This document shows, piece by piece, positions 1-10,237 of a DNA stretch of 64,000 bases; the first letter of the stretch is position 1, and each line of letters starts with the position of its first letter. This stretch comes from Panorpa germanica (lineage: Eukaryota > Arthropoda > Insecta > Mecoptera > Panorpidae), in the NCBI GenBank assembly GCA_963678705.1, contig OY783212.1, positions 11,284,001 to 11,348,000 on the forward strand, written 5' to 3'. A program made the translations under genes and the position numbers. The notes beneath the pieces are model-generated. The model was given only the letters and a program-made list of their open reading frames with translations, did not search any database and was not told where the DNA came from.

Positions 1-1069
1 TTGCAAATTAGCGCAAGAATAATAACTCTCATTTGTAGAAAATACAGTATATTTGTCCTAGAACACAAATTTAACGGAGTAACATTTTTTAGAGAGATTC
101 CTTTTGCAATAGAAAACAAAAGATTACCATCAGAGGTTTAAAAAGTGAATTTTATAGAAAATGAAGACAATTATTATTTCGCCAGGAAATAATCAAAATA
201 GTCCCTCTTATCTTTTTGCTATAATTTAGCTGGACTATACACTCAGGAGTAATAATTCCATGCTACACAGGCATACCAACGCACATACAAGTATGCAAGT
301 AACGTAATCAGTGACGGAGCAATATTATAAACGACCACACATAAAGGGGCAAATGGTTGCTAACGACAATGAGTCATATAAATCTCAATCTGCTTTGTTT
401 TTAAAGCAATAAATAATTAATTGAATCATAAAATTTCCTGATTAATTGTTTAATTACTTAACCTATATTTTTATATCTATCGATATAAGATTAGTTCCAT
501 TAAATATTTACGGGTGCATTTATACTGAAGTAAACTCTGTTATAAAAAGTTACTGATTAATATTAAAGATACGAGTATGTAATTTACTTGAAAATAGTTT
601 TACAGTATAGAAAATAGTTCTCTAAGTTATATGGAGTACTGTATCATTCCTAAATAACTGTATATTTTATATATACAAAATACAAAAAAACGACATTCGA
701 CATTCGTCGACAATTTTAATAATTTGATATAAGTAATTATTTGATAAAAACTATTAAAGATAGAATAAAGAGTAATGTACCAGTAATCAATGACGAAGTA
801 AGGCATTAAAAGCCCATTATCCTATTAAACTATGAAGGCGCCTGCTACACCTACTGCATTACTATCATAAGCTTCGTGACGTCAATCTAATATAAAATTT
901 GACATCCAAGAAAAAAAATCAAGATCAAATTATTCCTTTTTTCAAGAGATCAACGTCAGAAGAGGCGATGGAGGTTTTAACAGTGTTTGTTAAGAGAAGA
1001 GAGCGGGGGTCAGAAAATCTTTAATGTATTTTATGGATGATCTCTTACCTATAAATCTTTAATCACATT
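1..1069. other. A/T-rich DNA, no gene seen
   Basis: No recognisable gene, RNA or repeat. The only slightly unusual part is 921-1023, a GC-richer stretch with about 34 open codons on the plus strand that contains an internal ATG (MEVLTVFVKRRERGSENL). It has no support beyond being open. Confidence 0.5.
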
Positions 1070-1265
1070 AACTTTATTTATTTCACATTTATTTATTTAA
1101 CGTCGGCCAATTTCTGATACTGACTTCTATCATCAACAACATCCTACTATGTAAGTAGTTTTCAACTTGAAATTTGACTTGATAAGAAACTATAACTCTT
1201 GACCAGGGATCAAACCCAAAGACACAGCAGTAAGTACCAAGCCTTGTGTATCATCTAGACCACAT
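1070..1265 (-). repeat. tRNA-derived SINE-like element
   Basis: Read on the minus strand, the head at 1262-1251 resembles a pol III A box (TGGTCTAGATGA). It is followed about 35 nt later by a B box (GGGTTTGATCCC, 1217-1206). The body runs about 100 nt to an A-rich tail of TAAATAAATAAATG type at 1103-1070. The order A box, B box, unrelated body, A-rich tail is that of a tRNA-derived SINE, not of a functional tRNA, which would need a foldable cloverleaf. A second, diverged head with a similar CTTGG and B-box region lies at 25306-25384. Family identity is unknown. Confidence 0.4.
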
Positions 1266-1272
1266 TAAAACA

Positions 1273-1385
1273 CGACTGTCTTAATACAATTTTGACTTTG
1301 CCATATACAAATTGAGACAACGCCATAGAAAACATATTAAACAAATAGTTGGCGCTTATAACTTTGCGTTAAGACAGTTTTGTCT
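1273..1385. repeat. Short inverted-repeat element, copy 1
   Basis: Begins CGACTGTCTTAA and ends TTAAGACAGTTTTGTCT, so its ends are inverted copies of each other. A related copy is at 19994-20107, with matching internal words (ACAATTTTG, CTTTG, GACAACGC, ACATATTAAACAA-like). No clear target-site duplication is visible. It resembles a small MITE and lies immediately next to the SINE-like element. Confidence 0.4.
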
Positions 1386-1414
1386 AAGAAATAAGACTGA
1401 ATGTTCTCTAAAAT

Positions 1415-1431
1415 GAATTGCGCCGCCACTG
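1415..1431 (-). repeat. hAT-type terminus (CAGTGGCGGCG)
   Basis: On the minus strand the sequence reads CAGTGGCGGCGCAA, a common terminal motif of hAT transposons in insects. No partner end with an 8-bp duplication was found nearby, so this is at best a remnant. Confidence 0.2.
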
Positions 1432-2342
1432 ACCTGGAATACTCGTACTATTTACCAGTCAGTTTCGCTGTGGATTGTTAAATGCGTTGTAGCATGTAGC
1501 CTGTTAGCAATATAGGTCATGTGTCTACTAATCAAGTGTCCTTCGCAATTATTTACAATTGAAAAAGACTTACATACTACACAACAAATGGATATCTAAT
1601 GCAAACGTCACTAGGTACCCACTACAGAACATAACGAACACAATTACATTTACATATTCAATTTATGAACAAGAACTTCTGGTGTAATTAAAGTATTGTT
1701 TTACATAAAAGAAGCAAGAACTATTTTAATTTTCAATTGTCTCAACTCTTCTGTGAAACTTTACCATATTTACATCTTAATGGAAAGTTAAATTAATGTG
1801 GAAAATGTATTCTTGTTGAAATAGTAAACTGCTCGCGTACTGGTAGTGGTACTGGTACTGGTCTGGTGGGATAATTTAAAACGTTTACTAAAACATGTGT
1901 CAAGCTTAAAGGAATAAATAGAATTATGTGTTCAGATAAATCATTTTATATAATCATCATTTTTTCCAACAGATGTTTTTCGGAATAAGAATAGAACGTA
2001 GAACCTGGTCAAGATCTTAAATAGTTATCGTTGATAATTGTTTTTTTTTTATTATTATACTACTGCGATTTGAGTAACTAGCTAACAGTGTGATTTATAG
2101 GTTTAATTATTATATGTTAGTAAAATGTAATAATATAAATATAATATAAGATAAATGATTTGTGTAATTAATATATTCTTGAACTAAATTTATAAAATTT
2201 ATTAAGGGATACTTGTTTAATTTTGTTTTGTTTATAATTTGATGAGTTTATTTCTTTTCACCTATTTTAACCCACCTCTGGGAATCTAATCGAACACAAG
2301 ATTCGATAAATTCGAATTTGAATTTAACTACAGTAATTTACC
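1432..2342. other. A/T-rich DNA with a short simple repeat
   Basis: No gene seen. A short (GGTACT)n-like stretch occurs at 1837-1866, and a long T run with ATTATTATAC at 2041-2062. Confidence 0.5.
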
Positions 2343-2566
2343 TAAAAATTTAACAGCAATATGTTTCAAATAACAATAAAAGTAATGTTTAAAATAATTT
2401 AAGGCGTGTTTGGGTGTCAAAGAGTTAAATTATGACTTGTAGTAACGACAATCTGTCGGCCAGATGAAGTTGACAGATGAAACAATTCGGAAAATACAAG
2501 AACAAGTAAAGTACGAGTATTATCCCGAAGTATATGACGCGTGAATGAAGAGCGGTACTAACAACT
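2343..2566 (+). repeat. 224-bp dispersed direct repeat, copy 1
   Basis: Matches 3557-3781 in the same orientation over its full length with about eight substitutions and one single-base indel (about 96 percent by eye). It contains a CpG-bearing core (GACGCGTGAATGAAGAGC) and no long open frame. The borders are abrupt on both sides, so this is a mobile or segmentally duplicated unit and not general similarity. No terminal inverted repeats or LTR-like TG...CA ends are obvious. Family unknown. Confidence 0.75.
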
Positions 2567-2879
2567 GTGCTTACGCAACTACTTTATTGTTTTGGTAGAA
2601 GCCCCAAACCAATGACATTTTATACAATTTTCTGATTATGTTTTATTTAGTATAAAATAATTAATGATTAGATCAAGACCCGAAAATTGATTGTGATTTT
2701 GTAGATGTACCAACTTAATCTATAGGAGAGCGCGTCAATTCGCAGTAATAGTTGTGATTGGCTCTACAGAAATTGGACAGTAACTACCAAAAATGTAATT
2801 CAGGGAAAGAGATCTAACAATTCTTTAACTAATGAGTTTAGAATGAGACCTAAATAGGTAAAATAGAAGCATGTTTTCG

Positions 2880-3231
2880 ACAGACATTAATAGAAAAATG
2901 AATATTCCCAATACAAGCCTGTGACTCATCGTGGTGGATGGGATATCATTCAGATCTACAAAGAGCCATTCAAGCACTTGATGATCGGTGATGATTGGTC
3001 CTAAGAGACTTGCAACTAGAGGATTTGTGACCTAAAGAAATGAAGAATAGTGACTCTAGTTCAAGACCTGGCGCTTAAACTAAGTATGAATTTCGGATGG
3101 CAAACGGATCTGGGATAAAAGCAGTTTGACATTGAGCACTTAAAAATTTGGCTTTGGAAATTCGAACCATACGGAGTACTCTATATAATTAAACCATATA
3201 CATATTCGATCGGAACTGATTATCAATAAAT
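2880..3231. pseudogene. Decayed dispersed repeat or coding relic, copy 1
   Basis: GC-richer than its surroundings. On the plus strand a 36-codon open stretch (about 2895-3003) includes THRGGWDIIQIYKEPFKHLM; the same frame continues with scattered stops to 3231. The last 31 bases (3201-3231, ATATTCGATCGGAACTGATT within) correspond to 59011-59041. On the minus strand both loci can be read as NQF(R/Q)SN(M/I)Y(M/N)V followed by an I-KA-LS-C pattern, so the original coding strand may be the minus strand. It is probably an old transposon fragment; the family was not recognised. Confidence 0.35.
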
Positions 3232-3556
3232 AAATTTTAAATTATCCAATGTTTTAATCAAAGGCTCCTCCTATTGTGGCGAAAATCTTTGCACATTCAA
3301 TCAAATCTTCAATTAGTTTCTGATTCAGACGAAATGTTCGTTTATCGTGTGTGTAATCAATAAATCTGAACGAATTCTGTCAGATTTATAAATAAATCAA
3401 AGTCTGATCTGATCATATAACATTATTTTGGAGTAATAAGATTTTTCTGAGTGCGATTAGGTAATACGTTGTAGCTCTTTTATGTGGTAGTGAAGAAACG
3501 AAGAAATTCTTGAATAGTTGTATATGAATAATAAAGCAATGGTTTATTTATAACAA

Positions 3557-3781
3557 TAAAAATTTAACAGCAATATGTTTTAAATAACAATAAAAGTAAT
3601 GTTGAAAATGATTTAAAGGCGTGTTTAGGTGTCAAAGAGTTAAATTATGACTTGTAGTAACGACAATCTGTCGACCAGATGAAGTTGACAGATGAAACAA
3701 TTCGGAAAGTACAAGAACAAGTAAAGTACGAGTATTATCCCGAAGTATATGACGCGTGAATGAAGAGCAGTATTAACAACT
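3557..3781 (+). repeat. 225-bp dispersed direct repeat, copy 2
   Basis: Second copy of the repeat at 2343-2566, about 1.2 kb downstream in the same orientation. Between the copies lies the decayed relic at 2880-3231. The pair could be two independent insertions or the degenerate long terminal repeats of one very old element about 1.44 kb long; nothing in the sequence decides between these. Confidence 0.75.
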
Positions 3782-4056
3782 CTATGGTAGCGCAGTGGCA
3801 ATAAAAAGTTGTTTTAAACACATTAAAAATATTACGTAAACATCAAATAGTGGTTTACTGCCGCAAGGTAATAAAACACTTAGCCTAAGTTGAAGGGAGT
3901 TGACTACAATGGAATGGGAAACTCGGGTAATGGTCATATTTATTGCATAAGTGGTTTAAATTTAAATTTTCTTAAGTCGTTGGAAAATATAAAAGAAAAA
4001 CATCATAATAGTCTTAAAAATTAAGAAAAAAATCATTATAATGCCTTTTTATTACG

Positions 4057-4154
4057 TATGGTATACATACGTGCGACTTAAATATGCTATATCCAACATT
4101 TGTTGTAAGAAGTTGCACAGCACGTCCACACTAGTGCGACATGCAACTTAATAC
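4057..4154 (+). repeat. MITE fragment (41.3-kb family), left part only
   Basis: About 98 bp matching the left 100 bp of the complete MITE at 41315-41639, including GTGCGACTTAAATATGC-like TIR sequence and the shared interior ACATTTGTTGTAAGAAGTTG. The right half and right terminal repeat are absent downstream, so this copy is truncated. Confidence 0.7.
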
Positions 4155-7100
4155 AAAACATAGTTTGACAAGATTAATAATAATAACATAATTAATATTC
4201 TCGTAATAATATCATTTGAATAAATAGCATGAATTACCAGTAACAATATTTTTTTCATTGTTATTCCACTTTAAAATATGGCATGTCATGCATTTGGTCC
4301 CACAAATTATTGAATAAATGGAAAAATATTATTTGTCAAGCATAGAACCATTTACCTATCAAAGAGTAGTCAAGAGAAGACAAGGAAAGGATGGGGAGAG
4401 AGAAGAGAACAGACATACGGTTATTATTATAACTAAATGGTTCTATTCTCTGACATTTGTTGTCGTTCCAAAAGTTATTATTATATCCATTCACATCAAT
4501 TTCTTTTACAAACTACATGCAAAACGAAAAAGAAAAATATGAGAACATAATGTTCTCTCATAAAATAAATATTGCCGTAAACCTGAATATGTTGGCTTCA
4601 ATGCGGACTAGATTTTCAGCTTTACCAGAGAAGGGATAATAGAAATATGGATATGAATAACTCATTTAGACCTAAAACTATTTCAGTTAGACATTTATTA
4701 TGACTTCATTTATGAACTTTTTAAGATACGTGGGATTAAATAGTTTTGAAAATAGTGTAAAAAAATACAACCAAATGCATTGAGAATATGAATATAGTTA
4801 AATGACTTTTAAAGGATTATAGAACTTTAAGCATATCTATAAAAATTAAAGTACTGTATTAAACATAACTAGGTTTAAGTAAAATATTATATTCTCTGAC
4901 ATAAATATAGAGATTTTAGATTTTGGAATTTTTGCTCAATACTTAAAAAGGACGGAAAATTAAAAAAAATATAGGCAAAGAATTCTTAGCACAAAAGCAG
5001 ATGAATTTATGTTTTCTGCTTTTACTGTCAAAGGTTCAGCACAGCTGCTTCAGAAGAAAATGATATTCCAAAGGTACACAATTTCATAATAAATATGTTT
5101 TTTAGTTATACATCCATCACATGCAAATCCATAACGTAGTATCAGCACGAAATGATCCATTATTCAATTCCACTGAATATATTTCGAAATTATTTAATAT
5201 TTTATATATCTTAAAATAAGTTAAAGATGGATATAAACCTATACAACATATATATTAAACGTTTTTTATATCTTTTGTGCTGTTAAAGGTAAAAATCCTA
5301 TAGTAATAACTTTATCGTAATATAAAATACAGCAGAGCCATCTATACACATATAGAATTTACTTGGCTCACTACCAAATCCTTTGCTTTCGTTAGAGATT
5401 ACAGAGTTTACATTTGTTGAATTTTTATATAGTTTATCATCAGTGTACAAAAGTATCTCTCTCTTACGAAAACCACATAGAAAATACCAGTACTCACTCG
5501 CTCGTACTTACTAGTACCATAACAAAAAGATTTTCATTGGTAAAAATATGTATTTATATTATAAATTGTGCTTGTATAAGACATTAAGAAAATGGCTTTG
5601 TGGTCTCTTTCAGAAAGAATTTTTAATAAAGTTTCTTATTTATTGAAAAGTACAATCAATGCAGTTTTATTTTCTATGGTTATTGAAGTATATGATGTGG
5701 AGAGTTACATTGTAGGGAAGTTCACGGAAATTTGTTTTTGTAACATCCCGTAACCGTAACAGACACAAACTGACTTTTGTATGGACGAGGACGTATGACT
5801 ATTAACCTTCTTCTGACGGAATTCAGGTTTCACCTGTCTTCAACGTCTGGTTGTTTCTTCAATTATGGGTCTATGCTACTGTTTACTAACTTATTTATTA
5901 CTTACTGCAATAAATTAAACTAATATCAATAAAATAAATATTTATTACCAATTCATTCCATTTCACTAGTACGACGGAAAAGATTTATTAGCTAGTTTTT
6001 TTTTTTGGTTAAAATTTTATTTTGTTGTGACTTGAATAATCATAGCTATACTGTAAAAAGAAATTGGATAAAAACAGCTTTAGACGCTTCATTCTTAAGC
6101 CAGCGCTGCACTGCGAAAAAGAATTAGCCTAAAAATTTTTTGACCATTTTTTTTTACAATGTAGAAATGTAGTGTACTTTTGTAATAAATAAGTCGCTCA
6201 GAAGGCAATGCCTTTCCATTTAAGTCCATTTTAAATATTTTCTCATTTTTATAAATTTTGTATATAGTTTTACATTTATACTTGCAACGTAAAGACATCT
6301 ATCACCCAGTTAAGGATTAGGAGGCATTAAGCATTAAGGAGGTATCTCCGGATGTTGAGTTTTGGGATAAGGACAGAAACAATTGCATTTCAGCCGAATC
6401 GATAAATTTATCTGCATTACAATTTAGTTTGGTTGCACTTATGAGTTGTCTGAGCATTAGATAATAGAAACTAATCAGATAGATGATTTATTTTTACATA
6501 TAATTTAAATTACGATGTTTCAAATATGTCTCACTAATGAATTGGACGATCAAGATTATAATTCGCACTCCTTGCATAAAACGCATATGCTTTATTAAAT
6601 AAATCGTGAAATAGAAGGGAGGCAAGGGACAATATATAAAACTATTACCACGACGTTTGTACTGCAAAATAACGAACACATATATAAAATGTTTATTCGA
6701 TAAGATTTATACTGCAAAGAAACTTGCAGTACAATGCCGTGTGAAGCCAGCTTACGGTACGGAATCGTATATCACAAGGATATAACAAGGATAGTTTGAA
6801 AACCAACCCTTGCAACGCATGCAAATCTCAGTTGTTGTCACATTAGATCCGTAGCTGTCGTTGCATACGCCTTCATTATTACGTTCCTTATATATATCCA
6901 ATAAAACCAACATGTTTCATGCGAGCAGTGTAGATCTATGGATGCTTATAAAATTTATATAATAACCAAAAAATTGCTCATGTTCTAAAACAATAAAACA
7001 CTTTTCAACACAATAAACTAAAAAAGTAGGTGGATAAATCTGAAAACAGTGAGGATGCTCCTTTAGATTTTTCTATATTTATAATGCACTGTGATAAAAT

Positions 7101-7423
7101 TAGTTGATTATAAAAAGTCTAACATACGAGTATCTTTTATTTTAGTTTCGTACTCGTTGGCGTCGCGGTCGGGACGGTTAAACAACTGCCAACACATTGC
7201 CGCTAACTTTCACACATTAACTATTATTTATATTTGTTGCGCAAATATGTTCGTTCCACAACTTTTAGTATTTATTTTTTAACGTAAAAGATAAAATATA
7301 TGTGTATTTTTTTAGTAAGGTCAGTTATTGCATGCGGAAGACAGATGTTTAAAAGCTTGGCACGGGACAAGCACTCAAAGCTAATGATAGTCCTATCTCT
7401 ACATTATAGATATGGTTTTAGAA
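4155..7423. other. A/T-rich DNA, no gene seen
   Basis: More than 3 kb without a supported feature. Open frames of 60-75 codons at 4318-4639 (+) and 6095-6679 (-) have biased, low-complexity composition and no recognisable domain. A moderately GC-rich stretch at 6725-6860 also resists assignment. Confidence 0.5.
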
Positions 7424-7490
7424 CAGGGTTGGACAGACTTTTGTAAGGTAAGGGCTATATTTATAATATTTCAAGATTAAAATAAATGTG
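7424..7490 (+). repeat. hAT-like terminus remnant
   Basis: Begins CAGGGTTGGACAGACTTTTG and continues with AAGG(N)AAGGGCTATA, the typical layout of the first 40 bases of Charlie/hobo-type hAT transposons (CAGGGGT-GGNCAAACTTTT). No right end with an 8-bp duplication was found. It is a decayed end of unknown extent. Confidence 0.3.
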
Positions 7491-9285
7491 TCTAGGCTCC
7501 AGTGGATCTCAATAGATGTCTTTGTTGAAAAAAATCTTTTTTCGCCGTCACTTTTTCCAGATTGTATTTAATTATGATCCTAAACTTTGGACGATATCCG
7601 AAAACTAGAACTACTGAGCACAATGTAGAGCAAAATCCTTTTATTTGCTCCTGCTACCGTATTATTTATACATATCTAAAACCAGGACATTGTTCCATAC
7701 ATTTAGCAAAGAGAAGCTGAAGGAAGAGAAATGGTGAGTAAAAGGAAATGATTTATTTATAGATGACGACTTAACAAAAGGAAAAAAAAAATTACATGAG
7801 AATATTTGATTGGAAAAGCAGGGGCAATAGTTAGGTGTATGAAATTTGTACATGTTCTTCTATTTCAAACCTAATCCAAGAACATATTTGTGCCTACACA
7901 ATTTCTATGAATCGTAATCCTTTTTGTTCTTATACATACCATAAAAAAATTAGGCAGGCAATGATGTTTTATGATATCGCAGGTTTCTACGGAACAACTT
8001 ATTTAAACATGAGGCACCACCGTACTTTCGTAATTTGAACTATTCCTTTTTTTATTTTATACAGTTCATTTCACGGTTCTCATAGTTTTGGTAGATTTAA
8101 TTTAACAACCTGTTCGTCAAGTGAAACTTAAATGAAAAGAATGCTGTTTAAAAAATCATAAAATTTGTATGATAACTAATTTTCGATTATTCAACCGCTT
8201 TAATTACATTTGTAGTTAATCCTATACTTTCAATATGTTATTTAACATAGCTTTAATATAAATAGTACACAACCAATGTAAATAACAAGAGCGTGAGTTT
8301 TACGTTGACATTACAATGCAGAACTTGATATTGTAACTACAATGGCTATAACATTTTCTTTATTGTACCATATTCAGATGTACAAAAAAGGATCACCACG
8401 TTATTATCTCCTTGCTATCGTCAGGCAATAAAAGCGCCTGCTGCTTGTGCACGTAATAAAATACAAAGTAGTTTACATACATACTCGTAAGTTGTACATA
8501 TGTTCGTGAGCGAATGTAAGTTTTGCAACATTAGAGCAACTATCTTTAATTTTTCATTGTCTTTTATGTCAGGATACAATTAAATAGATAATTAATTTTA
8601 TATCTTATTATTCAAAACAATAAAATTTAATCTATGAAATTAAATACAATGTTATTACAGAATGCTTACTTTCAATTGTGTGGCTCAGATTATGGTTCCT
8701 TGGTTTTGTAATAATAAAATTTGGTTTGTTGTATGACTTTTCATCTGTATCTACAGAAAGTAAGTTGTATGAGGATGTTATAATCGGAGTACAGTAGAGA
8801 TCTTCGATTCTCAGAGCAACGCTATATTTTCTGAGTTTGGTTATTATCAAATCACGGAAACTTAACTAGCAATGGTGTAGTCCACATATAAGGACATAAT
8901 ATAACTGCCAACATAGTAGGGGGTTGTCGGTAAGAGGCTTCAGCATCGGAAATATCGGAGAAAAATATATTTCTTTCTCGTTTACGTCTCGGTTGCGTTT
9001 ATGTCAAAATTTTGTTAAATTTCATTAGTTAAAAAACGCTTTTTGACAGTCCCAGTAACCCAATTTCCTAAGTGTTAAAGTAACGATGCTATTGTCAGGT
9101 TATTGATAAAGATTATTGAAAATCGTTACTTTTGACAAGTATAATTACTTATCAATAAAGTTAAGTAATATTGAGTTAGAGGAAGACGATATTAACGTTT
9201 TTATACAGTTTATAAATACGAACAATTGGAGCGCATTCAATTGAGAGATTTTCAGTAAAAGCGATAGTTTATCATTCATCTATAA
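7491..9285. other. A/T-rich DNA, no gene seen
   Basis: No feature that I can support. Reading frames at 7662-8038 and 8632-8850 are short and composition-driven. Confidence 0.5.
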
Positions 9286-9474
9286 AGACAAGCGAATGGT
9301 ACAGCTCAACCGGACGTCATTTTCAACCGCTACGAGCGCAAGACGACTCAAGAAACCCTTTTAAAAGAAGATGCTCGTCTTAACATGTCCCACGTGCTCA
9401 AGCATCAGCCTGAAACATTGAACCGTCAACCGATTAAACGGGCAGGCTTCAAAAAGCCATATGTTTTACATTAA
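9286..9474 (+). other. Orphan 62-codon open frame (exon or coding relic)
   Basis: This stretch is distinctly GC-richer than its flanks. It is open for 62 codons between in-frame stops at 9283 and 9472, and contains RYERKTTQETLLKEDARLNM and ends in KRAGFKKPYVLH. The first ATG is internal (codon 31), so as drawn it would be a 3'-terminal exon or a fragment, not a complete gene. The predicted peptide is hydrophilic, rich in K, R, Q and E, and looks like ordinary soluble protein, unlike the K/N/I/Y-rich chance frames elsewhere. No good polypyrimidine acceptor lies directly upstream. I do not recognise the family. It could be a host terminal exon, a retrocopy fragment or part of a transposon. Confidence 0.3.
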
Positions 9475-9749
9475 GTTCGGATGCTCTGACAAGAACTTGT
9501 TTTTATTATAAGGATTATAAATACATACTCGCGTACAAAGCGTACACGCGCTTATATCTGTAATAAGATTATTAAGTGCGGAACAACGCCGCCCATTCCA
9601 GTCAATTAAGAGGCTGATAAAGCTTGTAATAATAAAGCAAACACCGAATATGATGAACGGGTTTTTGTTCAATAGCTTTTGCTTTTCTTAATACTAAATT
9701 ATCTTTTGTAAAAAAGTAGGTGTTAATTTTAACCTTAGTTGTTTAGGAG

Positions 9750-9980
9750 CCATCAGTAAATTACGTCACACAAATTTCATGCTATTCGGACTCTCCTCCC
9801 CAGCCTTGCTCCCCTCCCTGGATGAGACGTCACAAATTTTAAATGCAATTTTTTTTTGGGTGAAATTTGTGTTATTTTTTGTGAAGAAGTATGTTGAGAA
9901 AATGACTTGTTTAGCTCTCACGAACGTTCTCGGCCAATATTTACTACTTTTTATATTACATGTGACGTTACTAAGCTTAT
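9750..9980. mobile_element. TIR element (ATTACGTCAC family), copy 1
   Basis: Left end CCATCAGTAAATTACGTCAC (9750-9769) matches the left end of the element at 63505-63715. The right end GTGACGTTACTAAG (9962-9975) resembles that copy's GTGATGTAATTAATGG. Both also share an interior TTTACTACTTTTTATATT. The C-rich interior (CTCCTCCCCAGCC) and the motif AATTACGTCACAC are, from memory, typical of a widespread arthropod repeat; the superfamily is not certain. The copia element inserted at the right edge of this copy, with its target duplication at 9976-9980. Confidence 0.55.
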
Positions 9981-10214
9981 TGTTGGAATTACAATACATT
10001 CATTCTTAAATTAAATTACTGAAACTGGTTTTGTTTTTGTTTATATAAAACTATTATATTAAATTCAATTGTTTTATGTCTATAAGAAATATTGACTGAG
10101 GACAATACTTCTTTCTTCAAATTCTAATTTCTTTACTGTATAATTTTAGTCTGAGGACTTATTGATTAATAAAATATTTAATATATAACTGTGCATATAA
10201 TATCTGCTTCAATA
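9981..10214 (+). repeat. copia 5' LTR
   Basis: Starts TGTTGGAATTACAATAC and ends CTTCAATA. It contains a TATA-like TATATAAAA at 10042-10050 and a polyadenylation signal AATAAA at 10168-10173. Length is equal to the 3' LTR, with one mismatch. Confidence 0.93.
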
Positions 10215-10229
10215 GGTTATGGGCCCAGG
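10215..10229 (+). promoter_or_regulatory. copia primer-binding site (initiator tRNA-Met type)
   Basis: GGTTATGGGCCCAGG follows the 5' LTR directly. It is complementary to the anticodon stem-loop of eukaryotic initiator tRNA-Met (CTGGGCCCATAACC). Priming from this internal tRNA fragment is known for Drosophila copia, which supports the family assignment independently of the protein. Confidence 0.9.
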
Positions 10230-10237
10230 CAATTAAT

